DNA of 64,000 bases, from NCBI RefSeq assembly GCF_001434405.1, contig NZ_AZFT01000053.1, forward strand, positions 394,452-458,451, read 5' to 3'. The translations under genes were made by a program, and so were the position numbers. Position 1 is the stretch's first letter. Every line of letters starts with the position of its first letter. Source of the DNA: Ligilactobacillus apodemi DSM 16634 = JCM 16172 (GTDB lineage: Bacteria; Bacillota; Bacilli; Lactobacillales; Lactobacillaceae). Shown here in pieces: positions 29,082-38,333 of the stretch. The notes under the pieces were generated by a model, which was given only the letters and a program-made list of their open reading frames with translations, searched no databases and was not told where the DNA came from.

Positions 29082-29110
29082 TTTACATGAAGTTTTTTGT
29101 GTGTTAAAAT
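29082..29110 (+). promoter_or_regulatory. Promoter of rplS
   Basis: TTTACA (29082-29087), a 17-base spacer and TAAAAT (29105-29110) give rplS a promoter of its own. Confidence 0.7.
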
Positions 29111-29114
29111 AAAT

Positions 29115-29187
29115 TCTGGCTGTTGCCAAGATTAACGATATTCCGCTGCATCTGGACATGAATGTCGATGAAAAGGAGAAAACATAA
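29115..29187 (+). promoter_or_regulatory. Putative L19 ribosomal protein leader
   Basis: The rplS 5' leader has two small hairpins, GGC-tgtt-GCC and GACAT-ga-ATGTC, before AAAAGGAG. An L19 leader family is known in low-GC Gram-positives ahead of rplS. The match to it is my inference from position and the paired elements only. Confidence 0.4.
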
Positions 29188-29541
29188 ATGTCAGTAAACC
29201 CATTGATCCAAAAAATTACGGAATCTCAATTACGTAATGATATTCCAGAATTCCGTGCTGGTGATACAGTGCGTGTTCACGCTCGTATCGTTGAAGGTAA
29301 GCGTGAACGTATCCAAGTCTTCGAAGGTGTTGTTATCAAACGCCGTGGCGAAGGCATCTCAGAAACTTATACAGTTCGTAAAATCAGTAACGGTGTAGGT
29401 GTTGAACGTACATTCCCATTACACACACCACGTGTTGATAAGATCGAAGTTGTACGTTACGGTCGTGTACGTCGTGCTAAATTGTACTATTTACGCGCAT
29501 TGCAAGGCAAGGCTGCTCGTATCCCAGAACGTCGCCGTTAA
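29188..29541 (+). CDS. rplS: 50S ribosomal protein L19
   Basis: L19 lies at the subunit interface. The 117 aa basic sequence contains [33 protein letters not shown], the [22 protein letters not shown] signature region and [18 protein letters not shown]. Codon use is that of a highly expressed gene. AAAAGGAG precedes the ATG and a strong terminator follows. Confidence 0.98.
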   Translation: MSVNPLIQKITESQLRNDIPEFRAGDTVRVHARIVEGKRERIQVFEGVVIKRRGEGISETYTVRKISNGVGVERTFPLHTPRVDKIEVVRYGRVRRAKLYYLRALQGKAARIPERRR

Positions 29542-29551
29542 TAAAAACGTT

Positions 29552-29581
29552 AAAACCCTTGATTTTTCAAGGGTTTTTTTG
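29552..29581 (+). terminator. Terminator after rplS
   Basis: AAAACCCTTGA and TCAAGGGTTTT pair over 11 bp around a 4-base loop and continue into a T-run. Confidence 0.93.
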
Positions 29582-29872
29582 TTTGAAAAATTAAATCCGC
29601 TTAAGTTTTAATAGAGATATTTATCAAAACTTTTTGATTTCTTAAGCATAAATTTAATTTTAAATAATATATTACATGTATTTTTAGAGTTGTAAGTAAA
29701 CCAACACTAGCGTGATTGAAAACACTTTCTTTAAATTTGTCTTTAGTTTATGCTAATTTAGCTATTAAATATTGCTTTTTTACTTCAAAATAGTAATATT
29801 AAAGGTGAAGAGAAGAGTTGGTTAGTCAAATAGTAGTATAGTTGTTGTTATTATTGAAGGAGATCGCAGCAT
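29582..29872 (+). other. AT-rich intergenic region
   Basis: This stretch of 291 bases shows no supported gene. AAGTTTT/AAAACTT with TTTTG after it (near 29604-29640) could be a second, weak terminator. GAAGGAG before 29873 is the RBS of the next gene. No clear promoter was found. Confidence 0.5.
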
Positions 29873-30382
29873 ATGAAAAAAGACGCATGGCGCAATGATG
29901 AAGAATACATGAGTTATGTGGGCGAATTATTAGCTAAGCCAGAAGTTCAACGTTTAGCTAATTATACGCAACACCATTTTTCGACGCGCTTGGAACACTG
30001 TATCGCTGTTTCTTATGAAAGCTATTTACTTGCCAAAAAATTTAACTTAGATGCTAAAGCGACTGCTCGTGCCGGATTATTGCATGATTTATTTTACTAC
30101 GATTGGCGTGTGACGAAGTTTGATCGTGGAACTCATGCATGGATCCATCCACGAATTGCAGTACGCAATGCTGAAAAATTAACGACTTTAACTCCACGCG
30201 AGAAAGATATCATCATCAAGCACATGTGGGGTGCAACTACTTGCCCACCAAAATATTCAGAAGGTTATATTGTGACTTTGATCGATAAATATTCTGCCAC
30301 TGAAGAGTATAGCAAACACCTTTATCTTAAGCTCGTAGGATCCATAAAACAAGCTCTAGGCTTTGCTAAAGTAAGTGAATAG
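29873..30382 (+). CDS. HD-domain metal-dependent hydrolase
   Basis: This 169 aa protein belongs to the HD phosphohydrolase superfamily. The pattern is H...HD...H: RLEHCIAVSYESY gives the first His, GLLHDLFYYDW the HD pair, and HAWIHPRIAVRNA and IIIKHMWG further histidines. The C-terminal YIVTLIDKYSA holds a conserved Asp. Related Lactobacillales proteins are annotated only as HD family, so the substrate, possibly a nucleotide, is unknown. It is monocistronic with a strong terminator. Confidence 0.85.
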   Translation: MKKDAWRNDEEYMSYVGELLAKPEVQRLANYTQHHFSTRLEHCIAVSYESYLLAKKFNLDAKATARAGLLHDLFYYDWRVTKFDRGTHAWIHPRIAVRNAEKLTTLTPREKDIIIKHMWGATTCPPKYSEGYIVTLIDKYSATEEYSKHLYLKLVGSIKQALGFAKVSE

Positions 30383-30423
30383 TGTACAATAGTGTTAAGC
30401 ACTATGGATTAGCATAGAGATAG

Positions 30424-30454
30424 ACCCGTATTACATAGTGATGCGGGTTTTTTT
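30424..30454 (+). terminator. Terminator after the HD-domain gene
   Basis: ACCCGTAT and ATGCGGGT pair with one G-U around a 9-base loop and are followed by a run of T. Confidence 0.85.
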
Positions 30455-30483
30455 AGATATAAATTTAGTAGGGGGTATGGCCT

Positions 30484-30831
30484 GTGGGTACGCAAACTGT
30501 TTTTAAAGTCTGTCCGAAGTTTCAAAAGACTTTTGGAATTTTAGGAAAAAAATGGAATGGATTAATTATCGAAGTATTGTTAAATGAAGGACCGCAAAGG
30601 TTTAAGGAGTTAGCTCAAAAAGTAGAAAAATGTAGTGATCGTGTATTAGTTGAACGCTTAAAAGAACTGGAAAAAGAAGGTCTTGTTGAAAAAGCCGCTT
30701 CTGAAAAAAGTTCTCGTGCAGTCTACCAATTAACTGCACGCGGGGCGGATTTACGCGCCATTATGAACGACATTCATACCTGGTCAGAGAAATGGTATTC
30801 GCTTGAGGATTGCAAAGAATTACTTGACTAA
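30484..30831 (+). CDS. HxlR-family winged-helix transcriptional regulator
   Basis: This 115 aa protein has the HxlR signature. A Cys near the N-terminus (Cys10, KVCPKFQKTF) is followed by LGKKWNGLIIEVLLNEGPQRFKEL and SDRVLVERLKELEKEGLVEK. Members often sense redox or electrophiles through this Cys. The start is GTG at 30484 after TAGGGGG. It stands alone between the HD gene and the pheST T-box. No enzyme gene is divergently placed to suggest its target. Confidence 0.9.
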   Translation: MGTQTVFKVCPKFQKTFGILGKKWNGLIIEVLLNEGPQRFKELAQKVEKCSDRVLVERLKELEKEGLVEKAASEKSSRAVYQLTARGADLRAIMNDIHTWSEKWYSLEDCKELLD

Positions 30832-30861
30832 CCTTAGATCCAAGCTTAAACTGAATAATAT

Positions 30862-31102
30862 AATATTTAAAGACGTAGACGGAAATTAGTAGAATCAAGC
30901 TGTATAACAGAAAGAGACCGGTAGCTGAGAAGGTTTTGATACAAAATGATTTGAATTTCACTTCCTGAGTTACTGTTGGGATTCATTTAGATGAATAACA
31001 GATCGGTTCATGACCGTTTTATCATGAAAAAGTGCTGTTTTTACTGACAGAACAAGGGTGGTACCGCGAAGCCTCGTCCCTTTTAGGGATGGGGCTTTTT
31101 TG
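30862..31102 (+). promoter_or_regulatory. T-box riboswitch, Phe-specific, upstream of pheST
   Basis: The conserved T-box AACAAGGGTGGTACCGCG lies at 31051-31068, and the variable base of its NCCA-binding bulge is T, fitting tRNA-Phe with discriminator A. The terminator pairs GCCTCGTCCC (31071-31080) with GGGATGGGGC (31086-31095), all ten positions pairing including two G-U, followed by TTTTTT. In stem I the GAATTTCAC segment gives a TTC specifier (30957-30959), a Phe codon. Uncharged tRNA-Phe should therefore turn on pheST. The 5' boundary is approximate. Confidence 0.93.
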
Positions 31103-31137
31103 CGTTTAGATAGATATTTATGAAAGGAAAGATCAAG

Positions 31138-32184
31138 ATGAATCTTAAAGAAAGACTTGAAGAGATCAAGCAAAAAGGACTCGAAGAAATTCGACATGCA
31201 CAAGATGTTAAAACTATTAATGATGTTCGTGTCAATTTGTTAGGTAAAAAAGGTTCGATCACCGAAGTTCTCCGTGGCATGCGTGATCTTAGTGCTGAAG
31301 AACGTCCTAAAGTCGGTAGTTTTGCCAATACGATCAGAGATGAACTTACTCAAGCAATTGCACAAAAAAACGAAGAACTTGAGGCTTTAAAACTTGCAAA
31401 GCGGTTAGAAAGCGAAACACTTGATGTAACTTTACCTGCTAGCCCAGTAGCTACAGGCACACCTCACGTATTGGTGCAAGTGATCGATGAAATTGAAAAA
31501 TTATTCCTAGGGATGGGCTTCCAAGTTGTTGATGGCCCTGAAATCGAAGAAGATCACTATAACTTTGAAATGTTAAATTTACCACCAGATCATCCAGCAC
31601 GTGATATGCAAGATACTTTTTACATTACAAATCAACTTTTGATGCGGACTCAAACATCCCCTGTCCAAGCTCGAACAATGGAAGTTCATGATTTTTCTAA
31701 GGGACCATTAAAGATGATCTCTCCCGGAAAAGTTTATCGGCGTGATACCGATGATGCAACGCACTCGCATCAATTCCATCAAGTTGAAGGTTTAGTGATC
31801 GATAAAAACATTACAATGGGTGACTTAAAAGGTACGTTAGAATTGATCGCCAAAACAGTCTTTGGTCAAAATCGCGAAATTCGTTTGCGGCCAAGTTATT
31901 TCCCATTCACAGAACCTTCTGTTGAAGTAGACGTTTCATGCTTTAAGTGTGGGGGCACAGGTTGTTCTGTCTGCAAAGGTACTGGTTGGATCGAAGTTTT
32001 AGGTGCTGGTATGGTTCATCCTAACGTCTTGAAGATGGCTGGGGTGGATCCAGAAATTTACGGCGGTTTTGCCTTTGGCTTAGGACCGGATCGTTTTGCG
32101 ATGCTTAAGTACGGCGTTGATGACATTCGCGAATTTTACTTAAATGATGTTCGCTTCTTACAACAATTTTCGCAGAAAGGATAA
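31138..32184 (+). CDS. pheS: Phenylalanyl-tRNA synthetase alpha subunit
   Basis: PheS is the catalytic class II subunit of the (alpha-beta)2 synthetase. An N-terminal coiled coil (about 1-85) binds tRNA. The catalytic domain shows [19 protein letters not shown], and the motif 2 region [19 protein letters not shown]. The Cys-rich insert [17 protein letters not shown] is typical of Firmicutes PheS. ATG 31138 was chosen because GAAAGGA lies nine bases upstream; the ATG at 31120 lacks an RBS. It lies under T-box control, and pheT starts 7 bases after its stop. Confidence 0.98.
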   Translation: MNLKERLEEIKQKGLEEIRHAQDVKTINDVRVNLLGKKGSITEVLRGMRDLSAEERPKVGSFANTIRDELTQAIAQKNEELEALKLAKRLESETLDVTLPASPVATGTPHVLVQVIDEIEKLFLGMGFQVVDGPEIEEDHYNFEMLNLPPDHPARDMQDTFYITNQLLMRTQTSPVQARTMEVHDFSKGPLKMISPGKVYRRDTDDATHSHQFHQVEGLVIDKNITMGDLKGTLELIAKTVFGQNREIRLRPSYFPFTEPSVEVDVSCFKCGGTGCSVCKGTGWIEVLGAGMVHPNVLKMAGVDPEIYGGFAFGLGPDRFAMLKYGVDDIREFYLNDVRFLQQFSQKG

Positions 32185-32191
32185 TTGATTC

Positions 32192-34603
32192 ATGAAAGTT
32201 TCAACAAAATGGTTAAATGAATATGTTCCAGTTGAAAATCTTGATCCACTGGAATTATCAGAAAAAATTGAAAGAACAGCAGTTGAAGTTGCTAGCACAG
32301 AAAAACTTGAGGATGGGTTAAGGAAAATTGTTGTGGGTTATACCCTTGATGTTAAAGACCACCCAAACTCAGATCACTTGCATATTTGTCAAGTAGATAT
32401 TGGGGCAGATGAACCATCGCAAATCGTTTGTGGTGCCTCTAATATCAAAGCTGGCCAAAAAGTTATCGTTGCTTTACCTAACTCAAGAATTGCCGGTAAC
32501 GTGAAGATTAAACGTGGCAAGATGCGTGGTGAAGTTTCTGAAGGAATGATCTGTGCCTTACAAGAATTGGGCTTTTCTGAAAGTGTTGTTCCTAAGGAAT
32601 ATGCTGATGGAATCTATGTTTTACCAGAAGATGCTAAACCTGGTGATCCAGTATTTCCTTATTTAGGGATGGACGAAACGGTAATTGATCTCGACATTAC
32701 GCCTAATCGTGGTGATTTATTAAGTATGCGTGGCGCAGCTCATGAAATTGCTGCGATTTATGATCAAAAGGTTACTTTACCTACGCCTAAAGTTGATGAA
32801 GACCAAACGGATAACGTTGCTAACTATGTTAATGTTAGTGCACCAAAAGAATTAGCTGCTCCATATATGATGCGAATCATTAAAAATGTTACCGTTAAAG
32901 AAAGTCCAATGTGGCTTCAAACACGGTTATGGAATGCTGGGATCCGTCCATTAAATAATGTGGTCGACGTGACAAATTATATTTTATTGGACTATGGCCA
33001 ACCATTACATGCATTTGATCAAGGCAAATTGACAGGTGATCAAATTGTAGTTCGCTTAGCTAAAGAAGGCGAAGTCTTAACGACACTTGATGGCGAAAAA
33101 CGGACGTTAGAAGCAAATGATATCGTGATCACCAATAATGACGTTCCTGTAGCTTTAGCAGGGACAATGGGTGGCTTAGATACAGAAATTGACAATAATA
33201 CAACGACGGTAGCTTTAGAATCAGCTGTATTTGATAGTCATCGAATCAGAAAGACTTCACGACGAGAAAATCTTCACTCTGAAGCTTCAATGCGTTTTGA
33301 ACGTGGTATCAATTTAGGAACTGTCAAAGAAGCTTTAGATGCAGCTGCAGCGTTGATCGCGGAACTAGGTGATGGTCAAGTAGTTGCTGGTATCGCTTCG
33401 GCCAATGAAATTGAGGCTCAAGGTAAAAATGTTGTTACGTCTGTGGCTCATATCAATAAAGTCTTAGGAACAGAGCTTTCACAAGCTGACGTATTGGCGA
33501 TTTTTGAACGTTTAGGTTTTATAGTGACGGTAAATGGCGAGCAGTTGAATGTCTTAGTACCAACAAGGCGTTGGGATATTGCAATTGAAGCCGATTTAGT
33601 TGAAGAAGTTGCACGTATTTATGGTTATGATAACTTACCAACGACTTTACCAGCAGGTCAAACGACTCCAGGTAGCTATACACCTGCGCAAAAATTGATT
33701 CGTCAAGCTAAACAAACTCTTGAAGCTACTGGTTTGAATCAAGCAATTTCTTATGGTCTTACGACAACTAAAAAGGCAACTCGTTTTGCCCTTGAAGAAG
33801 CTTTACCAACCGAGCTTGCCTTTCCAATGAGTAGTGAACATACGACGGTTCGTATGAACTTGATCTCTGGTTTGTTAGATGATTTAGCATATAATGCTGC
33901 ACGTAAAGTAAATGATGTTGCATTATATGAACAAGGTCGTGTCTTTTTCCGTGCCGAGGGAACTGATCGACCAAAAGAAGTAGAACATATTGCAGGTGCA
34001 ATGACTGGTTTAGTTCGCCCATCGACTTGGAATACTGAAAAACAAGCAGTTGATTTCTATTATGCTAAAGGGATCGTAGCAAATCTTTTACAAGAATTAG
34101 GGGTAAAAGATGTTACTTATCGTGCAAGCAAGTTAGCCGATATGCATCCTGGACGTACGGCAGAAATCTATGCTGGTGAAACATACCTTGGTTTTGTTGG
34201 TGAGATTCATCCGCTTACGGCAAAAGAATATAAATTAAAGCAACGAGTTTATGTCTTTGAATTGGACTTAGAAAAAGTCATTGAGCTACCAAAAGAAGAA
34301 AAGGTTTATACCCCAGTATCGAAGTACCCATCAGTCACACGTGATATTGCTTTAGCGGTAGCAAGCGATGTTACTAACCAACAAATTGTTGATTGCATCA
34401 AGCAAAATGGTGGTGCTTTCTTACAAGATGTGAAACTCTTTGACCTTTATCAAGGTGAACATATTACTAAGGGTTCTAAATCATTAGCATATACATTAGT
34501 TTATGCTGATCCAAGCGGCACACTTCAAGATGATGCTGTTAACCAAGCATTTGAAAAAGTTAAAGCTAAGTTAGTGGAAACTTTTGCAGCTGATATTCGT
34601 TAA
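32192..34603 (+). CDS. pheT: Phenylalanyl-tRNA synthetase beta subunit
   Basis: PheT gives structural support, editing and tRNA binding. Domain order is: EMAP-type tRNA-binding domain (about 40-150, HPNSDHLHICQVDIG and MRGEVSEGMICALQELG), B3/B4 editing domain, B5 (around 405-480), the catalytic-like core (VEEVARIYGYDNLPTTLP), and the C-terminal anticodon-binding FDX-ACB domain (YPSVTRDIAL). The 803 aa length is normal. It ends in a strong terminator. Confidence 0.98.
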   Translation: MKVSTKWLNEYVPVENLDPLELSEKIERTAVEVASTEKLEDGLRKIVVGYTLDVKDHPNSDHLHICQVDIGADEPSQIVCGASNIKAGQKVIVALPNSRIAGNVKIKRGKMRGEVSEGMICALQELGFSESVVPKEYADGIYVLPEDAKPGDPVFPYLGMDETVIDLDITPNRGDLLSMRGAAHEIAAIYDQKVTLPTPKVDEDQTDNVANYVNVSAPKELAAPYMMRIIKNVTVKESPMWLQTRLWNAGIRPLNNVVDVTNYILLDYGQPLHAFDQGKLTGDQIVVRLAKEGEVLTTLDGEKRTLEANDIVITNNDVPVALAGTMGGLDTEIDNNTTTVALESAVFDSHRIRKTSRRENLHSEASMRFERGINLGTVKEALDAAAALIAELGDGQVVAGIASANEIEAQGKNVVTSVAHINKVLGTELSQADVLAIFERLGFIVTVNGEQLNVLVPTRRWDIAIEADLVEEVARIYGYDNLPTTLPAGQTTPGSYTPAQKLIRQAKQTLEATGLNQAISYGLTTTKKATRFALEEALPTELAFPMSSEHTTVRMNLISGLLDDLAYNAARKVNDVALYEQGRVFFRAEGTDRPKEVEHIAGAMTGLVRPSTWNTEKQAVDFYYAKGIVANLLQELGVKDVTYRASKLADMHPGRTAEIYAGETYLGFVGEIHPLTAKEYKLKQRVYVFELDLEKVIELPKEEKVYTPVSKYPSVTRDIALAVASDVTNQQIVDCIKQNGGAFLQDVKLFDLYQGEHITKGSKSLAYTLVYADPSGTLQDDAVNQAFEKVKAKLVETFAADIR

Positions 34604-34623
34604 TCAACAAAATATCGTTTGCT

Positions 34624-34664
34624 ATATCTCATTTGACAGTATTTTGTCAGATGAGATATTTTTT
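34624..34664 (+). terminator. Terminator after pheT
   Basis: ATATCTCAT with ATGAGATAT, and inner TGAC with GTCA, form an imperfect stem of about 13 bp followed by TTTTT. Confidence 0.88.
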
Positions 34665-34684
34665 GCGAGGAATGCGCGGGTATA

Positions 34685-34713
34685 TTGCAATTAATTGGTG
34701 ACACTTATATAAT
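34685..34713 (+). promoter_or_regulatory. Promoter of mltG
   Basis: TTGCAA (34685-34690), a 17-base spacer and a perfect TATAAT (34708-34713). Transcription from here gives an unusually long leader of about 235 bases. Confidence 0.75.
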
Positions 34714-34719
34714 GATAGA

Positions 34720-34955
34720 GATAGAGTTCAAGGGGGAATCAGCTGATAATAATTATGAAATAGAGTACTTAATTTAGGAAATTTTAGCCAGAAAGTTAAA
34801 AATGTGTGGCTGATATTTGGCTGAAGCCATAGGAATAATATAAAAATGTAGCTTATTAATAAAGAAATGAAAGGAAAAACTATATTTCTTTCACAGATAG
34901 TGGCTCAATAATTTGAGCGTATCTGTTCACATTTTATATAGCAGGGGTCGATATT
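34720..34955 (+). promoter_or_regulatory. Long structured leader of mltG
   Basis: The leader holds AGCCA/TGGCT and GGCT/AGCC hairpins (about 34785-34835). GAAAGGAAAA (34869-34878) follows, then an outer stem CTATAT (34880-34885) with ATATAG (34936-34941). Inside it, CAGATA (34894-34899) pairs with TATCTG (34920-34925) and GCTCAA (34903-34908) with TTGAGC (34913-34918). ATTTTATATAGCAGG near its end recurs before the Asp23 gene at 57001. No gene was found in the rest of the 352-base gap. Confidence 0.5.
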
Positions 34956-36074
34956 TTGGGTAATAAAGATAACGGTCAAACGACTAAAAAAGCCAAAAAG
35001 CCAGTTGCTAAGCGAATTATTACCGGTGTGATCTTGGTGATCGGGATCATGGTCGTTTTGGTTGGTGCTTTTGGATATCGGTATTTCAAATCTGCTCTCG
35101 AACCGTTAGATAAAACTTCTACTAAGCAGATCGAGGTAAAAATTCCGGTTGGAAGTACAACTAAACAAATTGGAGCAATTTTAGAGAATAAAAAAGTTAT
35201 TAAGAGTGGATTTGTTTTTGACTACTATGTAAAAACGCACAAAATCAGCAACCTTAAAGCAGGGTACTATGTCTTAAAACCTTCAATGAGTCTAGCAAAG
35301 ATCTCAAAGACCTTACAAAAAGGTGGCTCAAGTGAGTCGGTAAGTTCTAATCGTGTGCTAGTTAAAGAGGGTGTTACGGTAGATGAGATCGGGACGGCTA
35401 TCCAGAACAATACCAAATTTAGTAAGAAGAGTTTTTTGAAGTTAGTAAACGATGAAAGCTTTTTAAATGAATTAAAAGCAAAATATCCTGAATTACTAAC
35501 TTCTGCTTTAGAAGCAAAAGATGTTCGGTATAAATTGGAAGGTTACCTATATCCCGCAACCTATACCGTAAAAAAAGGTTCCACTTTGCGTGAGTTAGTT
35601 GAGCAAATGGTAGCTAAAACAAATGAAATGTTATCGCCTTACTACAGTGAGATCGCTAAGAAAAATTATACTGTACAACAAGTATTGACTTTAGCATCCT
35701 TAGTTGAACGTGAAGGTGTTACTAAGAGTGATCGCTATAAGATCGCTGGGGTTTTTGAGAATCGTTTAGAGCAAAATATGAAGATCCAATCTGATATTTC
35801 AGTTTTATATGCGCTAGGAACACATAAGCAAAGTGTTACTTATAAAGATCTTGAAGTCGATTCACCATATAACCTTTATAAGTATGAAGGCTTGGGACCT
35901 GGACCATTTAACAACCCAAGTATTACTTCGGTCAAAGCTGTGTTAAATCCAGTTGATAAAGATAAAGGGTATTTATACTTTATCGCTAATATGAAGACTG
36001 GTAAGGTCTACTTCTCAAAAACATATGAAGAACATCAAGCGTTGACTAAGAAACTTGAAAAAGATAATCAATAA
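34956..36074 (+). CDS. mltG: Endolytic transglycosylase MltG (YceG-like)
   Basis: MltG is a membrane-anchored lytic transglycosylase that cuts nascent peptidoglycan and sets glycan length. A basic cytoplasmic start is followed by one transmembrane helix (about 22-43) and an extracellular YceG domain. The signature LASLVEREGVTKSDRYKIAG contains the catalytic Glu near residue 250. IQSDISVLYALG and LGPGPFNNPSITSVKAVLNP are also conserved. The start is TTG at 34956 after AGGGG. Length is 372 aa. udk and greA follow, as in many Lactobacillales. Confidence 0.95.
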   Translation: MGNKDNGQTTKKAKKPVAKRIITGVILVIGIMVVLVGAFGYRYFKSALEPLDKTSTKQIEVKIPVGSTTKQIGAILENKKVIKSGFVFDYYVKTHKISNLKAGYYVLKPSMSLAKISKTLQKGGSSESVSSNRVLVKEGVTVDEIGTAIQNNTKFSKKSFLKLVNDESFLNELKAKYPELLTSALEAKDVRYKLEGYLYPATYTVKKGSTLRELVEQMVAKTNEMLSPYYSEIAKKNYTVQQVLTLASLVEREGVTKSDRYKIAGVFENRLEQNMKIQSDISVLYALGTHKQSVTYKDLEVDSPYNLYKYEGLGPGPFNNPSITSVKAVLNPVDKDKGYLYFIANMKTGKVYFSKTYEEHQALTKKLEKDNQ

Positions 36075-36102
36075 CTCTAAGGTATAAGAAAGGATTTTAT
36101 TA

Positions 36103-36750
36103 ATGTCAGAATCAAAGAAACATCCCCGTCCGATCATCATTGGTGTTACAGGAGGTTCCGGTAGTGGAAAAACTTCTGTTTCACGCGCAATTTTTGACCA
36201 ATTACACGGTCATTCTTTAATGATGTTACAAGAAGACTCTTACTACAAGAGTCAAGACGATGTTCCATTTGAAGAACGTACAAAGGTAAACTATGACCAC
36301 CCCAATGCATTTGATACAGATCTTTTGATCGAACAACTTGAAGATCTCTTAAAATGGAAGACGATCGAGATTCCCGTGTATGACTATGCAGCTCATACGC
36401 GTAGTAAAGAAGTTGTAGTGCAAGAACCACGTGAAGTTATCATCGTTGAAGGTATTTTAGCGTTAAACGATGCAAGATTACGTGATTTAATGGATATTAA
36501 AATCTTTGTGGATACCGATGATGATATTCGGATCATTCGTCGGATTCAACGTGATATTGAAGAACGGGGACGTACTTTACAATCAGTTATTGATCAATAC
36601 TTAAAAACAGTAAAACCAATGTATCACCAATTTATTGAACCGACAAAACGCTACGCTGACATTATCGTACCTGAAGGGGGCGAAAACCAAGTAGCGATCG
36701 ATTTGTTAGTCACAAAGGTTCGTGATATTATCCGTAAGAATGAAGCATAA
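36103..36750 (+). CDS. udk: Uridine kinase
   Basis: The enzyme phosphorylates uridine and cytidine in pyrimidine salvage. The P-loop is [43 protein letters not shown] and [11 protein letters not shown] are family motifs. Length is 215 aa. AAGAAAGGA precedes the ATG. It lies between mltG and greA. Confidence 0.98.
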   Translation: MSESKKHPRPIIIGVTGGSGSGKTSVSRAIFDQLHGHSLMMLQEDSYYKSQDDVPFEERTKVNYDHPNAFDTDLLIEQLEDLLKWKTIEIPVYDYAAHTRSKEVVVQEPREVIIVEGILALNDARLRDLMDIKIFVDTDDDIRIIRRIQRDIEERGRTLQSVIDQYLKTVKPMYHQFIEPTKRYADIIVPEGGENQVAIDLLVTKVRDIIRKNEA

Positions 36751-36795
36751 GTGTGTTATAATGTAACACAAACATTTAATGAGGTGAAAGTTGAT

Positions 36796-37269
36796 ATGGC
36801 TGAAGAAAAAACATTTCCAATGACTTTGGAAGGTAAAGAAAAGCTTGAAACAGAATTAGAGGAGTTACGCACAACTAAACGTGCTGAAATCATCGAACGT
36901 ATCAAAATCGCACGTTCTTTTGGTGACTTATCTGAAAACTCCGAATACGAAGCAGCAAAAAATGAACAATCAATGCTTGAAGGGCGCATAAAAGAAGTTA
37001 CTAACATGTTGAATCACGCTGAAATCATTGATAATGGTGCAATTGCAGCTGATGAAGTTGCAATTGGTAAAACGGTGATTTTCCAAGAAGATGATGATGA
37101 ACCAGAATCATATCAAATTGTTGGTGCTGCTGAAGCAGATCCATTTGCGGGTAAGATTTCCAATGAATCACCAATTGCTCAAGGTCTTTTAGGGCATAAA
37201 GTGGGCGAAACTGTTACAGTTGAAACACCCGGTGGCGAAATGCAAGTTAAGATCATTGAAGTAAAATAA
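36796..37269 (+). CDS. greA: Transcription elongation factor GreA
   Basis: GreA rescues backtracked RNA polymerase by stimulating transcript cleavage. The N-terminal coiled coil carries the acidic tip ([16 protein letters not shown]), and the C-terminal FKBP-like domain has [23 protein letters not shown] 36796 (157 aa, [10 protein letters not shown]) follows GAGGTGAAAG. A TATAAT at 36757-36762 may serve its own promoter. Confidence 0.98.
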   Translation: MAEEKTFPMTLEGKEKLETELEELRTTKRAEIIERIKIARSFGDLSENSEYEAAKNEQSMLEGRIKEVTNMLNHAEIIDNGAIAADEVAIGKTVIFQEDDDEPESYQIVGAAEADPFAGKISNESPIAQGLLGHKVGETVTVETPGGEMQVKIIEVK

Positions 37270-37284
37270 GCTTGAATAAATTAC

Positions 37285-37323
37285 AAAACGACCTGATTTC
37301 AATTTTGAAGTCAGGTCGTTTTT
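37285..37323. terminator. Bidirectional terminator between greA and the esterase gene
   Basis: AAAACGACCTGA and TCAGGTCGTTTT pair perfectly over 12 bp with A and T tracts on both sides, separating convergent genes. Confidence 0.9.
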
Positions 37324-37343
37324 GTGTTTGTTTTTAGTTAGTG

Positions 37344-38312
37344 CTATTTGGCGACTTCGATCTTAGTCTTAAAGAGCCAATTAAAGACTTGATCATTGAC
37401 GGCAACATGCATATCTTCGTGTCCATATTCGGGCAAAAGAAGATGTTCTTTTGCACTAGTGATTTGGTTGTAAATGGCAAATTGAGTTGAAGGGAAACAA
37501 ACATCATCTTCTAGGCCAGTAATCATTTTTACTGGGCATTTGATCAATTGAGCCATATTTTTTAAGTCAATATATGCTAGTGTTTGCATGACTTGATCTT
37601 CTGTTTGATGAAACGGATCTGAGAATTTGAAATAACGAAAAAGTTCATTGTACGCTTCACTGTGATCACCTAAAGTCAAAACTCGCTTGAAATCACCTAA
37701 AAAAGGATAAATCGAGATGGCTTGGGTGAGACGGTGATTTAGTGCAGCTGCAACTAGCGCCAAAGCTCCTCCTTGCGAGCCACCATAACTAGTAAATTTA
37801 GTATTGTCGACTCGTGAAAAACTGGCAACGATTTCAATTAAACTATAAACGTCTAGATAAATATCTTTAAAGAAAAGTTTATCTGGACCTTGTAGTGCTC
37901 CGCGGATCACTTGACCTTTAACGGTTACGCCATCAAAAGTTGCATGATCTAACGATTTTCCTGCTTGTCCCCGTACATCCATTGCAACAACACCAGCACC
38001 GCCAGCAGCTAAGCTCAGTAAAGTTGCCCAGTCTGGAGATTGCCCCATATAGCCGTGAAAATAAAAGATCACAGGAACAGGTTGCGAACCTTCGGGGAAA
38101 ATGCACTTGGCATAGACTTGGCCGTACCTAGTTCCATTAAAGGTAAGCTCATAACAATCTACCCCAGGAATTTTAAAATCTCGTGAAATCAATTGATAGT
38201 CAGGCACAGTCAAATTAGCTAATTGTTTTTGCCAAAATTCATGAAAATCAGTGGGAGTTGGAAATGCTCCTTGATATGTGGACATTTCTTTAAGTGACAT
38301 TGGATCTTTCAT
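37344..38312 (-). CDS. Acetyl-esterase, acetyl xylan esterase / cephalosporin-C deacetylase family
   Basis: This 322 aa cytoplasmic alpha/beta hydrolase belongs to the AXE1 family. It has the oxyanion region FYFHGYMGQSPDW, DVRGQAGKS, the nucleophile elbow GGSQGG, and a C-terminal YGHEDMH that supplies the His; GLEDDVCFP carries the acid. It is the last gene of the minus-strand sialic-acid region. A plausible job, not proven, is removing O-acetyl groups from sialic acids or related sugars before catabolism. GAAAGGAAA lies before the ATG, and the symporter gene ends 21 bases upstream. Confidence 0.88.
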   Translation of the reverse strand: MKDPMSLKEMSTYQGAFPTPTDFHEFWQKQLANLTVPDYQLISRDFKIPGVDCYELTFNGTRYGQVYAKCIFPEGSQPVPVIFYFHGYMGQSPDWATLLSLAAGGAGVVAMDVRGQAGKSLDHATFDGVTVKGQVIRGALQGPDKLFFKDIYLDVYSLIEIVASFSRVDNTKFTSYGGSQGGALALVAAALNHRLTQAISIYPFLGDFKRVLTLGDHSEAYNELFRYFKFSDPFHQTEDQVMQTLAYIDLKNMAQLIKCPVKMITGLEDDVCFPSTQFAIYNQITSAKEHLLLPEYGHEDMHVAVNDQVFNWLFKTKIEVAK

Positions 38313-38333
38313 ATGCTTACTTTCCTTTCTAAC

